Positions 9,891 through 22,400 of a DNA stretch of 64,000 nucleotides are shown piece by piece. Each line of letters opens with the position of its first letter. Positions within the stretch are counted from its first letter, which is position 1. The DNA is from Gavia stellata. Taxonomy: Eukaryota > Chordata > Aves > Gaviiformes > Gaviidae. The notes below the pieces were generated by a model that ran no database searches, was not told where the DNA came from, and saw only the letters and a program-made list of their open reading frames with translations. The DNA lies in contig NC_082598.1 of the NCBI RefSeq assembly GCF_030936135.1, positions 29,196,687-29,260,686 on the forward strand. Direction: 5' to 3'. A program made the translations under genes and the position numbers.

Positions 9891-12800
9891 AAATAGTGGT
9901 CACCACGTATCAAATGCTACAAAAGGTAATAAATTATGAAAACCAAAAGGAGTTAGAATTCAGGAGGTTTTGAGATTTGTCAGGTTTTCTCTTTCATTTT
10001 TCCCGATTCTGAACTCTCACTTCCTATCTTTATTTGCATGTTACTGATAATGTAATTCTTAAGCTTTTAAAGTTGATTTAGCTGTATAGGTTATTTTGCC
10101 TATATAATTTTCACTGAGTGAACAGGATCTGCCATTTAAAGCAATTGCATTCCCATTAACCCTGGGAGTTTGCTTTGAGAAAGAGTTTCTTTACTTTTGC
10201 TGCTGCTTCTGGTTACAGAAGTCACCAGTATCAGGTGTTTGTTTGATGGTCTTATGAAAACAAACATGATTTTCTCTACAAATCTAACCTGCTTTCGAAT
10301 ACCTGGCTCATATGGCATCTTGAAAAATTTTGTGGTGTTTACTTTTTTAAGTTTTCTACAAGGATATTGATCATTGTAACAGTATGTAGAGATATGTCAG
10401 ATTACTGCACTTGGGCAAAGAATTATAATTTCAAGCAAAAGTATGGTTAATGAACACACCCTGTATGATTCATGGTAAAGGTGGAAGCTTGAAAGAGACT
10501 GATAAATTTAACAGGACAAAGAGGAAATCACATTAAAATGCTCCCTGATAATCCAGCACATTGATAATTAAAGCAAACATTTCTTTAAAAAGGCCCCTCA
10601 TTGCATAAGATCTGTTTGTGAAATTACTGATTTGTCACAGCAGAGACAGTTAAGGAGGAGTGTTGTCGCCTCAAAATGGCCAAGCCTTAAGGATGCTGTG
10701 CAAAATCTGGAAGTTTGGGGTTTTTTAAGAGCTGAACTGCCAAATATTTGTGATTGCAAAAGAGGAAAGTACCTCTTTTCAGCCAGTCAGCTTTTTCAAT
10801 TCTTTTATTTTCAATACTTTGTTCTTTGCTTCAGTCCTGACTCACGTAGATGGGTTGGTGTTCATTTGGTTTTTAGGAGCTCTAGGTGTATTGAAGAGCT
10901 CTGCATAGCCAAGTATGGACTCCACTAGGAGCACGTTCTGCAGTCCCTAAACGTCTTTGAAGGCCTGGCTACCTTCCAAGCTTTAGAGTTGTTCTCAGAC
11001 TCAGTGCAAATGAATTGAAGCATCTTTTTCATGTGTGTACAGATCAATATTCATATGTCTGACTATGTGGTAGCCATACCTTAAAAGTAGTTCATTGTTG
11101 TGAAGTAGCTGCTTCTAGATGTTGGAGTTTCCATCGCTTGGAGGAAAGACTGACCCTGACTAAAATGGGATGGTAGCCTCTATGCAGAGGGCAGTCCCTC
11201 TGGGGACTGTCCCCCAGGCAGTGTAGGATTAGAGGGAGCAAGGATATGAAGATGCCACATTCTGTGAAAATAAGAGGATGCCATACATTTTGGAAAATCT
11301 TCACAACCTCCTTGTTTCTCTGAGAAGTCCCAGACATGTCTGCCTTCCTGTGCAGCAATTGCTTGCTGATGGTAGTCTGATGGTTACTGGGACCATGAGG
11401 TTTAGCACTGAGAAAAAAGAAAAGTCTCTTTTTCTCAGATTGGTCCTTTACATTGCCTGGGGAAGCACTACAGAAAGGCCTTGGGAGAGCAGTAGTTCAC
11501 GTGGGAACTTCGGGGGATGCTGAGAGGAGATGCTATACAGAGGTTTGTTTTTCTCTCCTTGTTCCTCTTCTCCCTTCACATGCAGATCATGGTTTCTAAA
11601 GAGAAACATGAGTTTCATGTATGTGGCAAGAGTCTTCCAAGACATTAAGATTGTAACAGTCAATAACTATCCACATCTAATGAAAGGACAAAATCTTAAT
11701 TTGATGGAGGAAGTGACCAGTTAGATGTTGGGGGAGAGCTTTCTAGCCAAAGGGTAGTGATGCAGTGGACCAGACTTTTTAGGAAGTTTGCAGAATTTTC
11801 TTCTTTTTAAGAACAGAATGGGTTGATCTAGATATATTAATACTACCTCATTGCTAGAGGACCTGCTGAAGACACTGTGCCCATGTTTAAAGATTTCTGC
11901 AATTCTAATAGAAGAAAGGAAAAATCAAGGAAGATATGTAAGAGAAGATACGATGGTATCAAATAGATAGTTTGGAAAATTACTTTTTACAGCAACGTTT
12001 TGGAGGAATCTGAACAGCACAGAGTGGCATTTTTCAATAGCAGAGAGACATATCACATGAATAGAAGTCTGAGTTGATTGAAACCAAAATCAGGATTAGT
12101 TTGATGACTGCAGAGGCTAGTCTGTAGTAAAGAGATTTCATTTAGAAAGACCCACCAAGTTTTAGAGGAAGCTTTTGTGTGGGAATTTAGGAAGAGGATT
12201 TAGTAAAAAATTTTTCTATAATGTATGCAGATAGTAAGATAGGGAGGAAAGTAATCTGCAGCAAGAAGTAGCTGTACTGATGATTTGGGGCTCATGCAAG
12301 TTATAGTTTTAAACAAATATAAGATGAGCTGTTTTATGGAAGACGTAGTACAAGCAACTATTAGCAACTATTAATTGTAAAAACTCATTGTAAAAAACCT
12401 CATTGTAAAAAACAGAACTTTTGAGCTTCCATTAAAGCATGGTTTGTGTGTGTAAAAGTCCTTTTCTGACTGCATTGGGTGGTTTGATAAAGTGAGTATC
12501 ACCTATACCTATGAACTTTGGCTTTCTTTAGGAAAACAAATTCCTGGGTAGATTGCTAGGGCTTAGCTAAGGTGAATAGAGGAGAAACATTGGCAAGAAG
12601 TTTATACATACTCTATCAGCTGGTAAAAATTCCCAAACCTGTTTCTAATTCAATAGGAAGAGGTTTTTTGTTCATGATAGCTACTTAGTGCCTTTCACTG
12701 GTGATTGATTCCTCACTTCGGGTCTGAGGCTGTACTCGGACTCCTATTGCTATACTGTTGACTCCTGAGTTTAATAAAGGTTGTTAACAGTCAGCAAGGA

Positions 12801-13166
12801 CTGCAGTGTCTGAAATAAGTATTCCTTTCAAAATGCTGTTCTCTGCAGAATCAGCAGTTTGCTTTTTTACCATACTACAGCACTGGAAACTGGTGGGCAG
12901 GCTGCTTACATGAGGTGCTATTACAAAAATATTGAGCATTTTAAACAGAGTAATCAAACTCTAGAATCCTGAAAGGGTGGATGAAATTCAGATAAATTCA
13001 ACCTTTGAAGCAGAAGTTCCTGACCTCACATAACTGGGTTTTTTTTAAATGAAAATATGGAAATGACTTTTTTCCTAGGCTTATTTAAAACTGTATCTGT
13101 GACTTTTTAGTTGAAAAGCCTTTACAGAATTATTACTTAACTTGCTGTATTTTAACATGTTTCTAG

Positions 13167-13475
13167 ATAGAGGACTCTCCTTGGATTATAAAGCATGTCA
13201 GGCGCAATGGCAGATCCCATCCGCTGGGCCCGATACCGTTGGCAGCGACTGGTATCTACAGAGGGTGGAGAAGGCAGCAGCAGCAGCAATTCAAGTAACA
13301 AGTGCTATCAATCATCAAAAACTATTGGCAAACATAGGATAGTAATACCCTGTTTGGGACATTTTAAGGAAGAGTATGAAAAAGTATCAAAACTCTACAT
13401 GAACAACAAAATAAGAACTACTAAGTATACTTTATTGAATTTTTTACCACGGAATTTATTCGAACAATTTCACAG
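13167..13475 (+). CDS. ATP10D: ATP10D exon 2 (first coding), residues 1-90
   Basis: The acceptor is ttctag|at (AG 13165-13166) and the donor ag|gtaatg (GT 13476). Two in-frame ATGs exist, at 13195 and 13207. I prefer 13207: it has G at -3 and G at +4, and its product [10 protein letters not shown] lines up with the human start without extra residues. The upstream ATG would add MSGA. Bases 13167-13206 are then 5' UTR. The exon encodes the cytosolic N-terminus, with a poly-Ser stretch from five GCA units (13274-13288), and the conserved segment before TM1 ([19 protein letters not shown]). Confidence 0.93.
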
Positions 13476-16400
13476 GTAATGAGCTCCTTCTGATTGTGGT
13501 AATTCTTCTGAAGTGGGATCCTTTTATATAAATGTGTGTGTTACTATATAGATGGGTATTAAAAAATAATTCTTCCTCCCGACCTGCCTATCACTTCTGA
13601 AAAGATCTGTGTTATTTGGCCAAAGTCTCTTGAATATCATCAGTGTTGGGCTAATCCTTTTCTCCGTACGTTATGTAATTTCTGCTAATTCTGTTCTTCA
13701 GATTATTGAAATATTCCTTACTCTTGGAGCACTGCCACACAACAATCTTCAGTAGGATTTTCAGCTCATTTCCTGCAAATATATTTCTCCCCTTCCCTCA
13801 TGTCTTTCTGTGTTGCCTATTTTTTTCATCCTCCTCCTTCTGCTCGCAGGACTGCTGATTTTTAAAGTTATACAGGGAGGTTGTAGGATGGCTCCCTTTT
13901 AAAAACATGTCATCTCCCCCAGGAAATGATAAAATGAAGTTTGAAAGACCTGGAAAATTTGAGAGAGTGCAAGTTCTCCAAAGTCTTACTAGTATACATA
14001 TGCCTGGAGGACAGGTTTGAAAAGACAGGCAAATTCTTGGTTTCTGCATCTTCAGATCATGCATATTAAGCAACTGTGCAGCTAAGTTATCTGTTGACTG
14101 GAGAATGAAAACAGAGTTCTAGGTACTTAGTTCTTAAACTGCAGCTGGGGTGAAGAAAAGATAAATTACTGCTAACTTAAGTGTCTATATAGCATGGAGT
14201 GGGGGAATAAGGATGACTGCCAGCACAGCTAACTGCTATGTTTTCTCTTTGTTTTAGAGTTGCCAATTTGTATTTCCTATTTCTAGTTGTCCTAAATTGG
14301 GTTCCTGTGGTGGAAGCCTTCCAAAAAGAAATTACAATGCTACCTCTAGTAGCGGTTCTGACAATTATTGCAGTGAAGGATGGTCTGGAAGATTACTCAA
14401 AGTACAAAATGGATAAACAGATAAACAACTTACTAACCAAAGTGTATAGCAGGTAAGAGACAATAGTCTTTCTGGTTTATTGTTATGATTTGATTATAAG
14501 TATATGTGAAAAAGCTGTTGATAAATCTTTTGGTTTACTTTCTGGATACTCATAGAATCATAAAATAATTTAAGTTGGAAGGGGTCTTTGGAGGTCATCT
14601 AGTCCAACCCCCTGCTCAAAGCAGGTTTAATTAGATCAGGTTGCTCAGGGACTAGTCTAGTTGAGCCTTGATCACCAGTTTTGCTAAATGGATATCAAAT
14701 TAGTGTAAAATTTGCTGAAAAAAATATTTTTTCATTGAGGCAAGAGTGTTCATGCATGAGTTTGTACTGTATTAACCAAGGTAATTTGAGTAGTTAAGCA
14801 TTGTTGTATATAGCATTTGTTTTGAAAGGTGTATTTTTAATCGCTCTAAAATTGCTGTAAGCATCATGGAAATTCAACAATTGCTAATTTATCACTATAT
14901 TGATAAAGCTCATTAATGGTATTGGGATGTACTCATAATGTAATAACATTTCCGTGAACAGAATGAGAACATTTTCTATTTGAGTGCATCACTTAGCTTG
15001 GTACAAATGTTACTATCTGTTTCACAGTGCGGGACTGCAGTATCACAGATTCTAGGTGCAGGTCAGGAGTGGAGTGTGCTAGTGGTGAGAGGTTTGCTGG
15101 CAAGCAGTTATTATGCATGGATAATAAAAAGACAGGAATGCAAACTGATCATATTCCAAATTAACTGGCACAAAACTTCTTTTAGTGCACGTCAGTGCTG
15201 CCCACCTCATTGTTTTTCTTTTATACCTGTCATAAAAGGATATTCTGAGACTCATTCGAATCCTGTAAAACACAAGAAAAAGTGTCTGCTATATTTCCTT
15301 TATCTTTTCTTACATGCTCTGTGGTCATGCAGGGAAACAAGTCATTTGAAAAACGTCACTTTTCATGTATTGTAGTAGCCGTCACAAATAGCACCTGTAG
15401 AAGAGGATTGGTTGGCAGTTAGGCACTTTAACAAATTCAGTAAGGTCTGAGCAGTAACATACAGTAGTTGCTGTAGTGCCAAACCACATTTAAAGCTCCC
15501 TCTCTTCATTAAAGACTCACCTTTTCCTAGTGAAGGCAATACACTGAAAATAAACTTTTCTAAAATCTTAATGTGCTAGCTGGTTATGCCAAACCCTAAA
15601 CTCTGTACTGTAGACATGACTTTAAGCAGCCCATGCAGCAGGTTTGCAATCTGGTGCTACATAACCATTAAATATATTGTGATATTACTCAGAAAATGGA
15701 ATCTCCAGCTTTTTGGCATTTGCAGTACTCTATTGGTATGTTAAGAGCTAGCTTGTAACCATAGAAAAAGTCTGGACTATCGTTTTATATCATGAAAGGA
15801 AAAACAAGCAGCTTTTTGTTCTGCAAACACAAATATATGTAGCAGCTTTCCCAGAAACATTCCATTCAACTTATAAAAGTTTGAGCTTGAAACAAGTAAG
15901 TAATTGGGCTATTAGGGAAGATAAGTTTTCTTTCTTTTTCATGTCTGCAGAGAAGGCTTAAGGGAGAAACTGGATTACTTCTGCTATAAATTGTCATGTA
16001 CCCTGAAAGAATTCATTGCCAGAAAGCTGAAGCATTCAATATCCATATTCCCGAAAACTCTGTGTTACTTGCAATCTCATACCAATGTCAATGAAGCAGA
16101 ATTAATTTTTGATCTTCTTTTCTGGCTTGATTCCTTCTCCATCACCAGAAATGTGTAAAAATCAGTGGCCATATTAGTCATCTGTAAAATTCCTTCTTGT
16201 GCCAATAAGTATTTAGGTTTTGTAACTTTTTTTCCTCCTTAGTTTCTTTATCATGAATTATTTTATATAGTATAATCTGCTTTTAAAAATAAGCTTGGAG
16301 GCATAGTTCAGGAGAATTAAATCTTACTGGTACAAAATGATTGTTCACTGTGTGTGAGCTGATTTATCTTAAACTTCCATTAATCTCACATTAGGATTCA

Positions 16401-19400
16401 GAATTTCTTAACTTGTTTAAAAAGAATCCCTTACAAATTGTAATGACTCTTCCAGTGCATGCATTTAATGAAGAATAGTCATATCAGTTGTAAACATGAT
16501 GAAGAACTAGCTAACGTTGAATACAATTTCCAGTTATTTTCTTACTGTGCATTTGTTCATCTGGAGAAGTTGTGTACATTGTACATGCTGTCTGTATAAT
16601 TTTACTTACACATTAGATACTGATACTACATGGCCACTGAGACAAGTGCTCAGTAGAATGGCTACTCTTGCTATCTCAACATAGCTAAGCAGTAGTTGTC
16701 ATGCTTGAAAGCTGATAGGCCACCTGTTTGTATCTGAAGATAATTTGCATGAAGCATTTTTAGAAAGACCAGTGATCCTCACTTCTTGAACTTGTGAGGC
16801 TTGCTTTTATACTAAGTTAAGTGTTTGTAATAGAAACTAGTTTCACTGTGCTCTGTTGTCCATGACAGAATGTTCCAGTCTCAGTGCCTTGATAAATCTA
16901 AGCAACTAGATGCTAGTTTCTGTGCTATTTTGACAAATCTGATTTCCCTCCCCCCGCCTCCCCCCTTATTTGCTTTTGCTTATAGCAAATGTCTGACATC
17001 CACAGTTCCAGAGTTTTCAGTCTGCTACTTTTTGGAGTTCTGGAATTTATCCATTTGATAGATCAGAGTTATTGTATTTGGCCTTAAATACACAGAGCCT
17101 GAAGCTGTTTTTCCAGGAAAGCTTATTTCTGTCTTGAAAATGTGATAAAATAAGATAATGTTGCTTAAAATATTTTTTTTCTGGCTCATCTTTCCCTTGT
17201 GGAGTAATAAAACATATCATGTCTTCCACATGTGCTAATGTGCATTTTAATTTAGTTTGTAATTGTTGCTATGATGTTAAATACTTTGTTATCAAGTCCA
17301 TGTGCATTTTGAGCAAGTTACTATTTTAAAGTAGTAGGATCCTATTTAAATAGCCATGAATCACAAAGTATGAAGGCACTTCTGTTTGAGCATCTGTTAA
17401 AATCATGTAGTTTGTGTCATTTCAGTAGAACTGTGGTGATGTGATTTTGATGGAAAAACCCATTCATTTCCCCACTGACCTACTACTAAAGATGGTTAAA
17501 CTTTTTGTCTGACTTTGTTTTGAACTGGATAAAGAATATGTGCATGATGCATCTGCTGCCTCAGCAGCAGGACGGATAACTTCACTGGCTGATATGTTTT
17601 TCTTCTCGTCTTCCCTCTTCTGCAGACCTCTTAAATATACTTCTGTTTCATTCCAAGCCTTGCATCTAGATGTGTTATAATTACTATTCCTTACCAATGC
17701 ATGTTTATGCAAATTATTGTATATGTTTGAAATCCAGATATAATTTCATATCCAGTTTTTCTTTATGGAATTGAGATCTGGAAAGAGTAATCCTTTCTAC
17801 AGGATTCTTCCTTACCTTTAGCTTTCCTTTCTCTCCCAGACTGCAGCCTGGCAAAAAGAAAGTGGGACTTGTCCAGGTGCATCAAGTAAGAAGAAGCATC
17901 ATATACTTTCAGTCCCACATTTATTAAATAGGTAGTGATTTAAAAGAGAAATATTTGCCATCTCCTGATGCCTAATCTCAACACAGGCAGTACAGACAAA
18001 TAGATTTTTTGTAGTTTTTTGTGAAATACACAGTAGTTAGAAAAAATAAAGGAATGCAAGAGTACTAGTGTTTTTCTCCTTATTTTAACCTCTAGTAAAT
18101 AATTACTTCAGGGATAAATCAAAGGGTTGCTTTGTCACAAAATCTTTAATTTCCAAATATTTCTGTGGTTTTGCAAATTCCGAGTCACTTTGAAAAATTC
18201 CTGTAGAAGTCAGTGGCAGAAATTGACAACTTTTCGCCTGATATTTTTATCTTACTACATTAGTGATGCCACTGCTTTCTTTGCTTATGAGCTTAGTTTG
18301 TCTTGCTTACGTTTCCGCTTCCATCCTTTCTCTTAACTCTTCTAGATACAAGCTGGCTGTGGAAGTAATTTTCTCCAACCACCCTCCTGGGTTCTCAAAT
18401 CCTTTCCATCCTGTTTGGAGGGTGAGGTAAAAGGGTGCTGTTTTGGAGTGACCAGGGCATTCTGCTCCAGTTGGTGCTGTACCCTAATTGGACTCACTTG
18501 GCCTTCATAGCGGGGTAAATCGGCCTACACGAAAAGTTATGCTGATTCAGTTTTCAATACCTGAGGGGTAGTTCTAAACAAAAAAAAAGATTACTAGTTT
18601 TCAGCTCGCTCAGTCTCCTGAATAGATTTACTTTGTCAGGACCTTTGCAGCTATCAAAGCTTAAGTCATGCCTTCAGTAACTGAGTCACATCCTGTTTCA
18701 GCAAATCTTCCTTCCCTTTTCCTGTTTACCTTTATTATTAGGTTGGGTTTTGTTAATTTACTTCAGAAATTTTTCCTTCAACTCTTTTTTTTATTATTAT
18801 TTCTGTATTTTCAAGGAAATGTACTGATATGAAAAGTTAATTCCTGCAGTGTTTTTTGAATCCATCCATCTTGTGATAGACATGGCTGTAGCTTTCATTA
18901 AGTTTTACATGCTTTCTATTGTGCCAGTTTTCCATCTGTGTAGAAAACTAGTGATGAGCATCTTAAGGAAAAAAAAAAATGTGCCTTATATTGCTTTAAT
19001 TTTATGTCAGCTTTTTTTGCTTCCTGTTTTTGTTTTGTTTGCACTTTCAAAGCAGTATAACCACCTCCACCTTATCTTCACTGGAGAAATTGTCATCCGT
19101 ACACTGATTAATTATGTGGGCTTTGTGCCTCCTGTTTGTAGACAACCATTTTCAAAAGGGTACTACTGTCAGATAGTGCAGGTCTGAAAGGTATGGGTGC
19201 AAAGCTTGACACAGGGAATATTTTTCTGGTATTTTCTTTGTCATTAGAAGTGTCTGTTTCTATTTCAGTATTTATCAGAAGCATTTTACGTAGCTAGCAC
19301 TTTGATTAAAGCTAGTAGATAAGTGCCAGTCCACACACAATGGCCATGTTGTGACGCTTATTAGCTTATGTCTCCACTGGAGAAGTTAGGTGCACTTCCC

Positions 19401-22400
19401 AACTCCGTGATGTATGTGTGCTTCTCGGTCAGCTTAGAATGACATCCAGAGAAGGAAGCACAATGTGGAAGACAGCCGTAGCACAGCCCGGACTATACCC
19501 CAATCTGGATGACTAAGAAACGAAGGCTGTGGAGAGTACATGCTCCTCTCTTTAAATATAGCTCTAGGGTTAGTCTGTGCAAGGCAGAAAAGCCAGGCGG
19601 TCACTGAGGGCAGTAATAGTTCATACAAAAATGTACTGCATCCAGACCCATACAGTGTTTGTAACAGCAACTGTAGGTGCGTTTCATCACCCATATTGCA
19701 GTAGCCTACCACTGTGTGCCTCTGGCTAGCTCATCAAGTGCTCTTTGTTGCTTGTTACCTTGCATATTATGTTCAGCACTCTAAACCTGATTGTGTTTGC
19801 AATAAACTGCTTTGATTACATAAAAGGAAAATTCTTCATCTCAGCTGAGGACAGAACAGCAGCTATAAATCGAAAGTTGAAACCAGTTCAAACTTACATA
19901 CATCATGCCTGGATATTTCATATTAATAAAGAATTTCAACTCAATACTGACAGGCCTGAGCTTTTATTGACTTCCTTTAGTATTATACAGTCTTGGTACC
20001 TTACATTCAAAATTAATGGAAAAGATATTTTAAAAGCCTGTAAATACAAGTATTTATATTCAGAGCATCAGTGAAGTAGTTGCTGAATATTCTTCCTTAC
20101 TGGTAGATGTTCATCATCTTGGGAGACAGACATCTTTGAAAGGCCCTATCAGAAGGGAAAAAGATTTGCTGTTCTTGGTTGCATAATTGCAAGAAGAAGT
20201 GGTGACCCAGAAGGAAATCCTGAAAACACTGTTTGTTTTCTTGGAATAATGAAAATACAGGAAGCAAGTGGGCTGAATTTTAAAAAGAGCTAAAATAATT
20301 CTGGGAGGGTGCCTGGAATGTAATTCCCAGAAAAACAGGGCTTGGACCCCAGACTTGATTCTTTGTAATTATATTCACCTTGAGCTAACAGACTATCTCA
20401 TTAGAGTTTTTTAATGACTTGGAAGCATAAAATAACTATTAGAGTAATTTTCTAGTTACAGTGTGTTTCTCTGAGTTTTCAGTTTATGCATTTGTAAAAA
20501 ATTACTGGTTTTATATGTATTTCAGGAAGGAGAAGAAATACATAGATGAATGCTGGAAAAATGTCAATGTTGGGGACTTCATCCGGCTTTCACGTAATGA
20601 AATCATTCCTGCTGACATGGTGCTGTTATATTCTAGTGACCTGGATGGGATCTGTTACGTTGAAACAGCAGGCCTTGATGGAGAAACCAATCTAAAGCAG
20701 AGGCAGGTGGTGAGAGGATATTCAGAGCAGGTGATAATTGTGCATTTCTAGTGGTGTTAAGAAAGTTGACATGACAGATGGTCAACTAAGAAAGAACCAA
20801 ACAACTCACCTCTCTAGATTGCCTAATTCTTGATAGCTCAGCAATCCCCATCTGAAAACAAAATAACTAGGTAACATAGTTCTAATTTGTTGCTTGAGTT
20901 ATTTTTGAGCAAATCTTTGTGTGTTCACTTAACCCAGAGAAAGAGAGATCTATTTCAAGTAATGCAAGGCAATAAAAGTTAACTATTCAGGTAAATGTCA
21001 AGAAGTCATTTATGGTGCCTGTCATGTCACGGATGAGAAATTGGAATTTTTTAGAAGAGAGTTCTGTGCTGTAAAAGACCTAGAGAAAGGAGCTGGTATT
21101 ATCTTCTCTCTTTCACTGTTTTTTGATATTGCAAATGTATTTTTACCTCCATACAATACTTAGTATTATACCTAGCAGACAAAATGCTGGAGGCTGGCAC
21201 AAAGAAGATGATATCAAAAGAACAAAGAATCCCAGCATTTCTGCAATCTTCAGCACACCTGGTACTGAGTTCTGTTGCTGAAACACCATGTTGAAAACGA
21301 CAGCAGGGAGACTTGGTGCTGTCCATAGTAACAGACTGTTTAGTCCTCTGGAGATAAAATTCCCTGAAATGCCTCTGAATTGTCAGCAGTGGTGAGGAAG
21401 TGAGGAGTACCACCTTGTTGTGCATTAAGACTCCCCTGTTACTATGATGTGATATCCATGAACAAAGCTGTTTCTTATCCCCTTACAGTGACATGCATTT
21501 TTTTTTCTTTCTTGATTTAATCTTAAAACAATAAGGCAGAAAGGACTGTTTGATCTTTCTGTATAAACATATCATTACACAAGGCAAAATTCAAATGGTT
21601 CTGTAGGCTTACATCATACTGAGGTGGCCCTGATCTCACACCAGCTCCTGCTACCGAAGTCTGATTTCAGTCTCGCTCAGGAGAGAGACTGTTTTCTGTG
21701 TTTCCGGAAAACTTGTACCAAAATGCTAGGAAGAGTCATACTGTCCAAAAAAAGTGACAATTCCTTCACCATTTGAGACTCTTCATTTTTATCTGCAAAT
21801 ACAAAAAAAAAAAAAAAGTCATTGTAGAGTCTTCTTGTCAGGACGGCATGGTTTCTGAATGTAGAGCCATGGTCAGCTTCACAGACTTCTAGTACCCCAC
21901 CAGCTGCATTTCAGCCAGAGGTTTTGTTCTTATAACCTCAGGCTGAAGACGACTCTGGCAGTGCTGTGTAAGAGGCTGACTGCCTGACCTCTCAATTTCT
22001 TAAGCTCAGAAGAACAGGAATAAGCTACATCAAATTAAAGAACATCTGAAGACAAGGACTAAAAAGACTGAACCTATTTGCAAGGGTGTTTTGTCCTGCT
22101 TCTTTGTGACTGAGCAAGTAGAAACACAATGAAAAAAGTTATCAGTGAGGCACCTGTTCTCGCACTTGGGATTCCTTTAAGAGAAGGCGGGCCAAAATTA
22201 AAGCATGAAACAGGAGCTGAAACTCTCATAGTCAAATTTATGTTTTGGCAACTTAGAATAGCATATTTTTTTTTTTTTTACATGCTTAAGTGACAACAGG
22301 AAAGAAATTGGGAAAGTAACTTGAGGCTTCTTAGGTAACCAGGTAACACGGCGCAGAACACAGTGTCTCCAGCCATCTTGGCATTTGTAAATACACAAAA

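Larger units (their letters stand above)
539..13166 (+). other. ATP10D: Intron 1 of ATP10D
   Basis: About 12.6 kb of mostly AT-rich noncoding DNA between the CpG island and the first coding exon. It contains a long CR1 LINE fragment (about 5527-6905) and a solo LTR (about 7215-7833), both listed separately. It also has a C13-T11 tract (9867-9890) and a run of A at about 9360-9377. I see no exon-like or gene-like segment in the remainder (1300-5500 and 7850-13160). Confidence 0.6.

Noticed and set aside
13142..13342. Second reading frame through ATP10D exon 2 (66 codons)
   Set aside because: It overlaps the true frame, which matches human ATP10D residue by residue; the alternative frame has no homology.
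14980..15375. 131-codon plus-strand ORF in intron 3
   Set aside because: No domain, no splice context and low-complexity hydrophobic/aromatic residues typical of AT-rich noncoding DNA.
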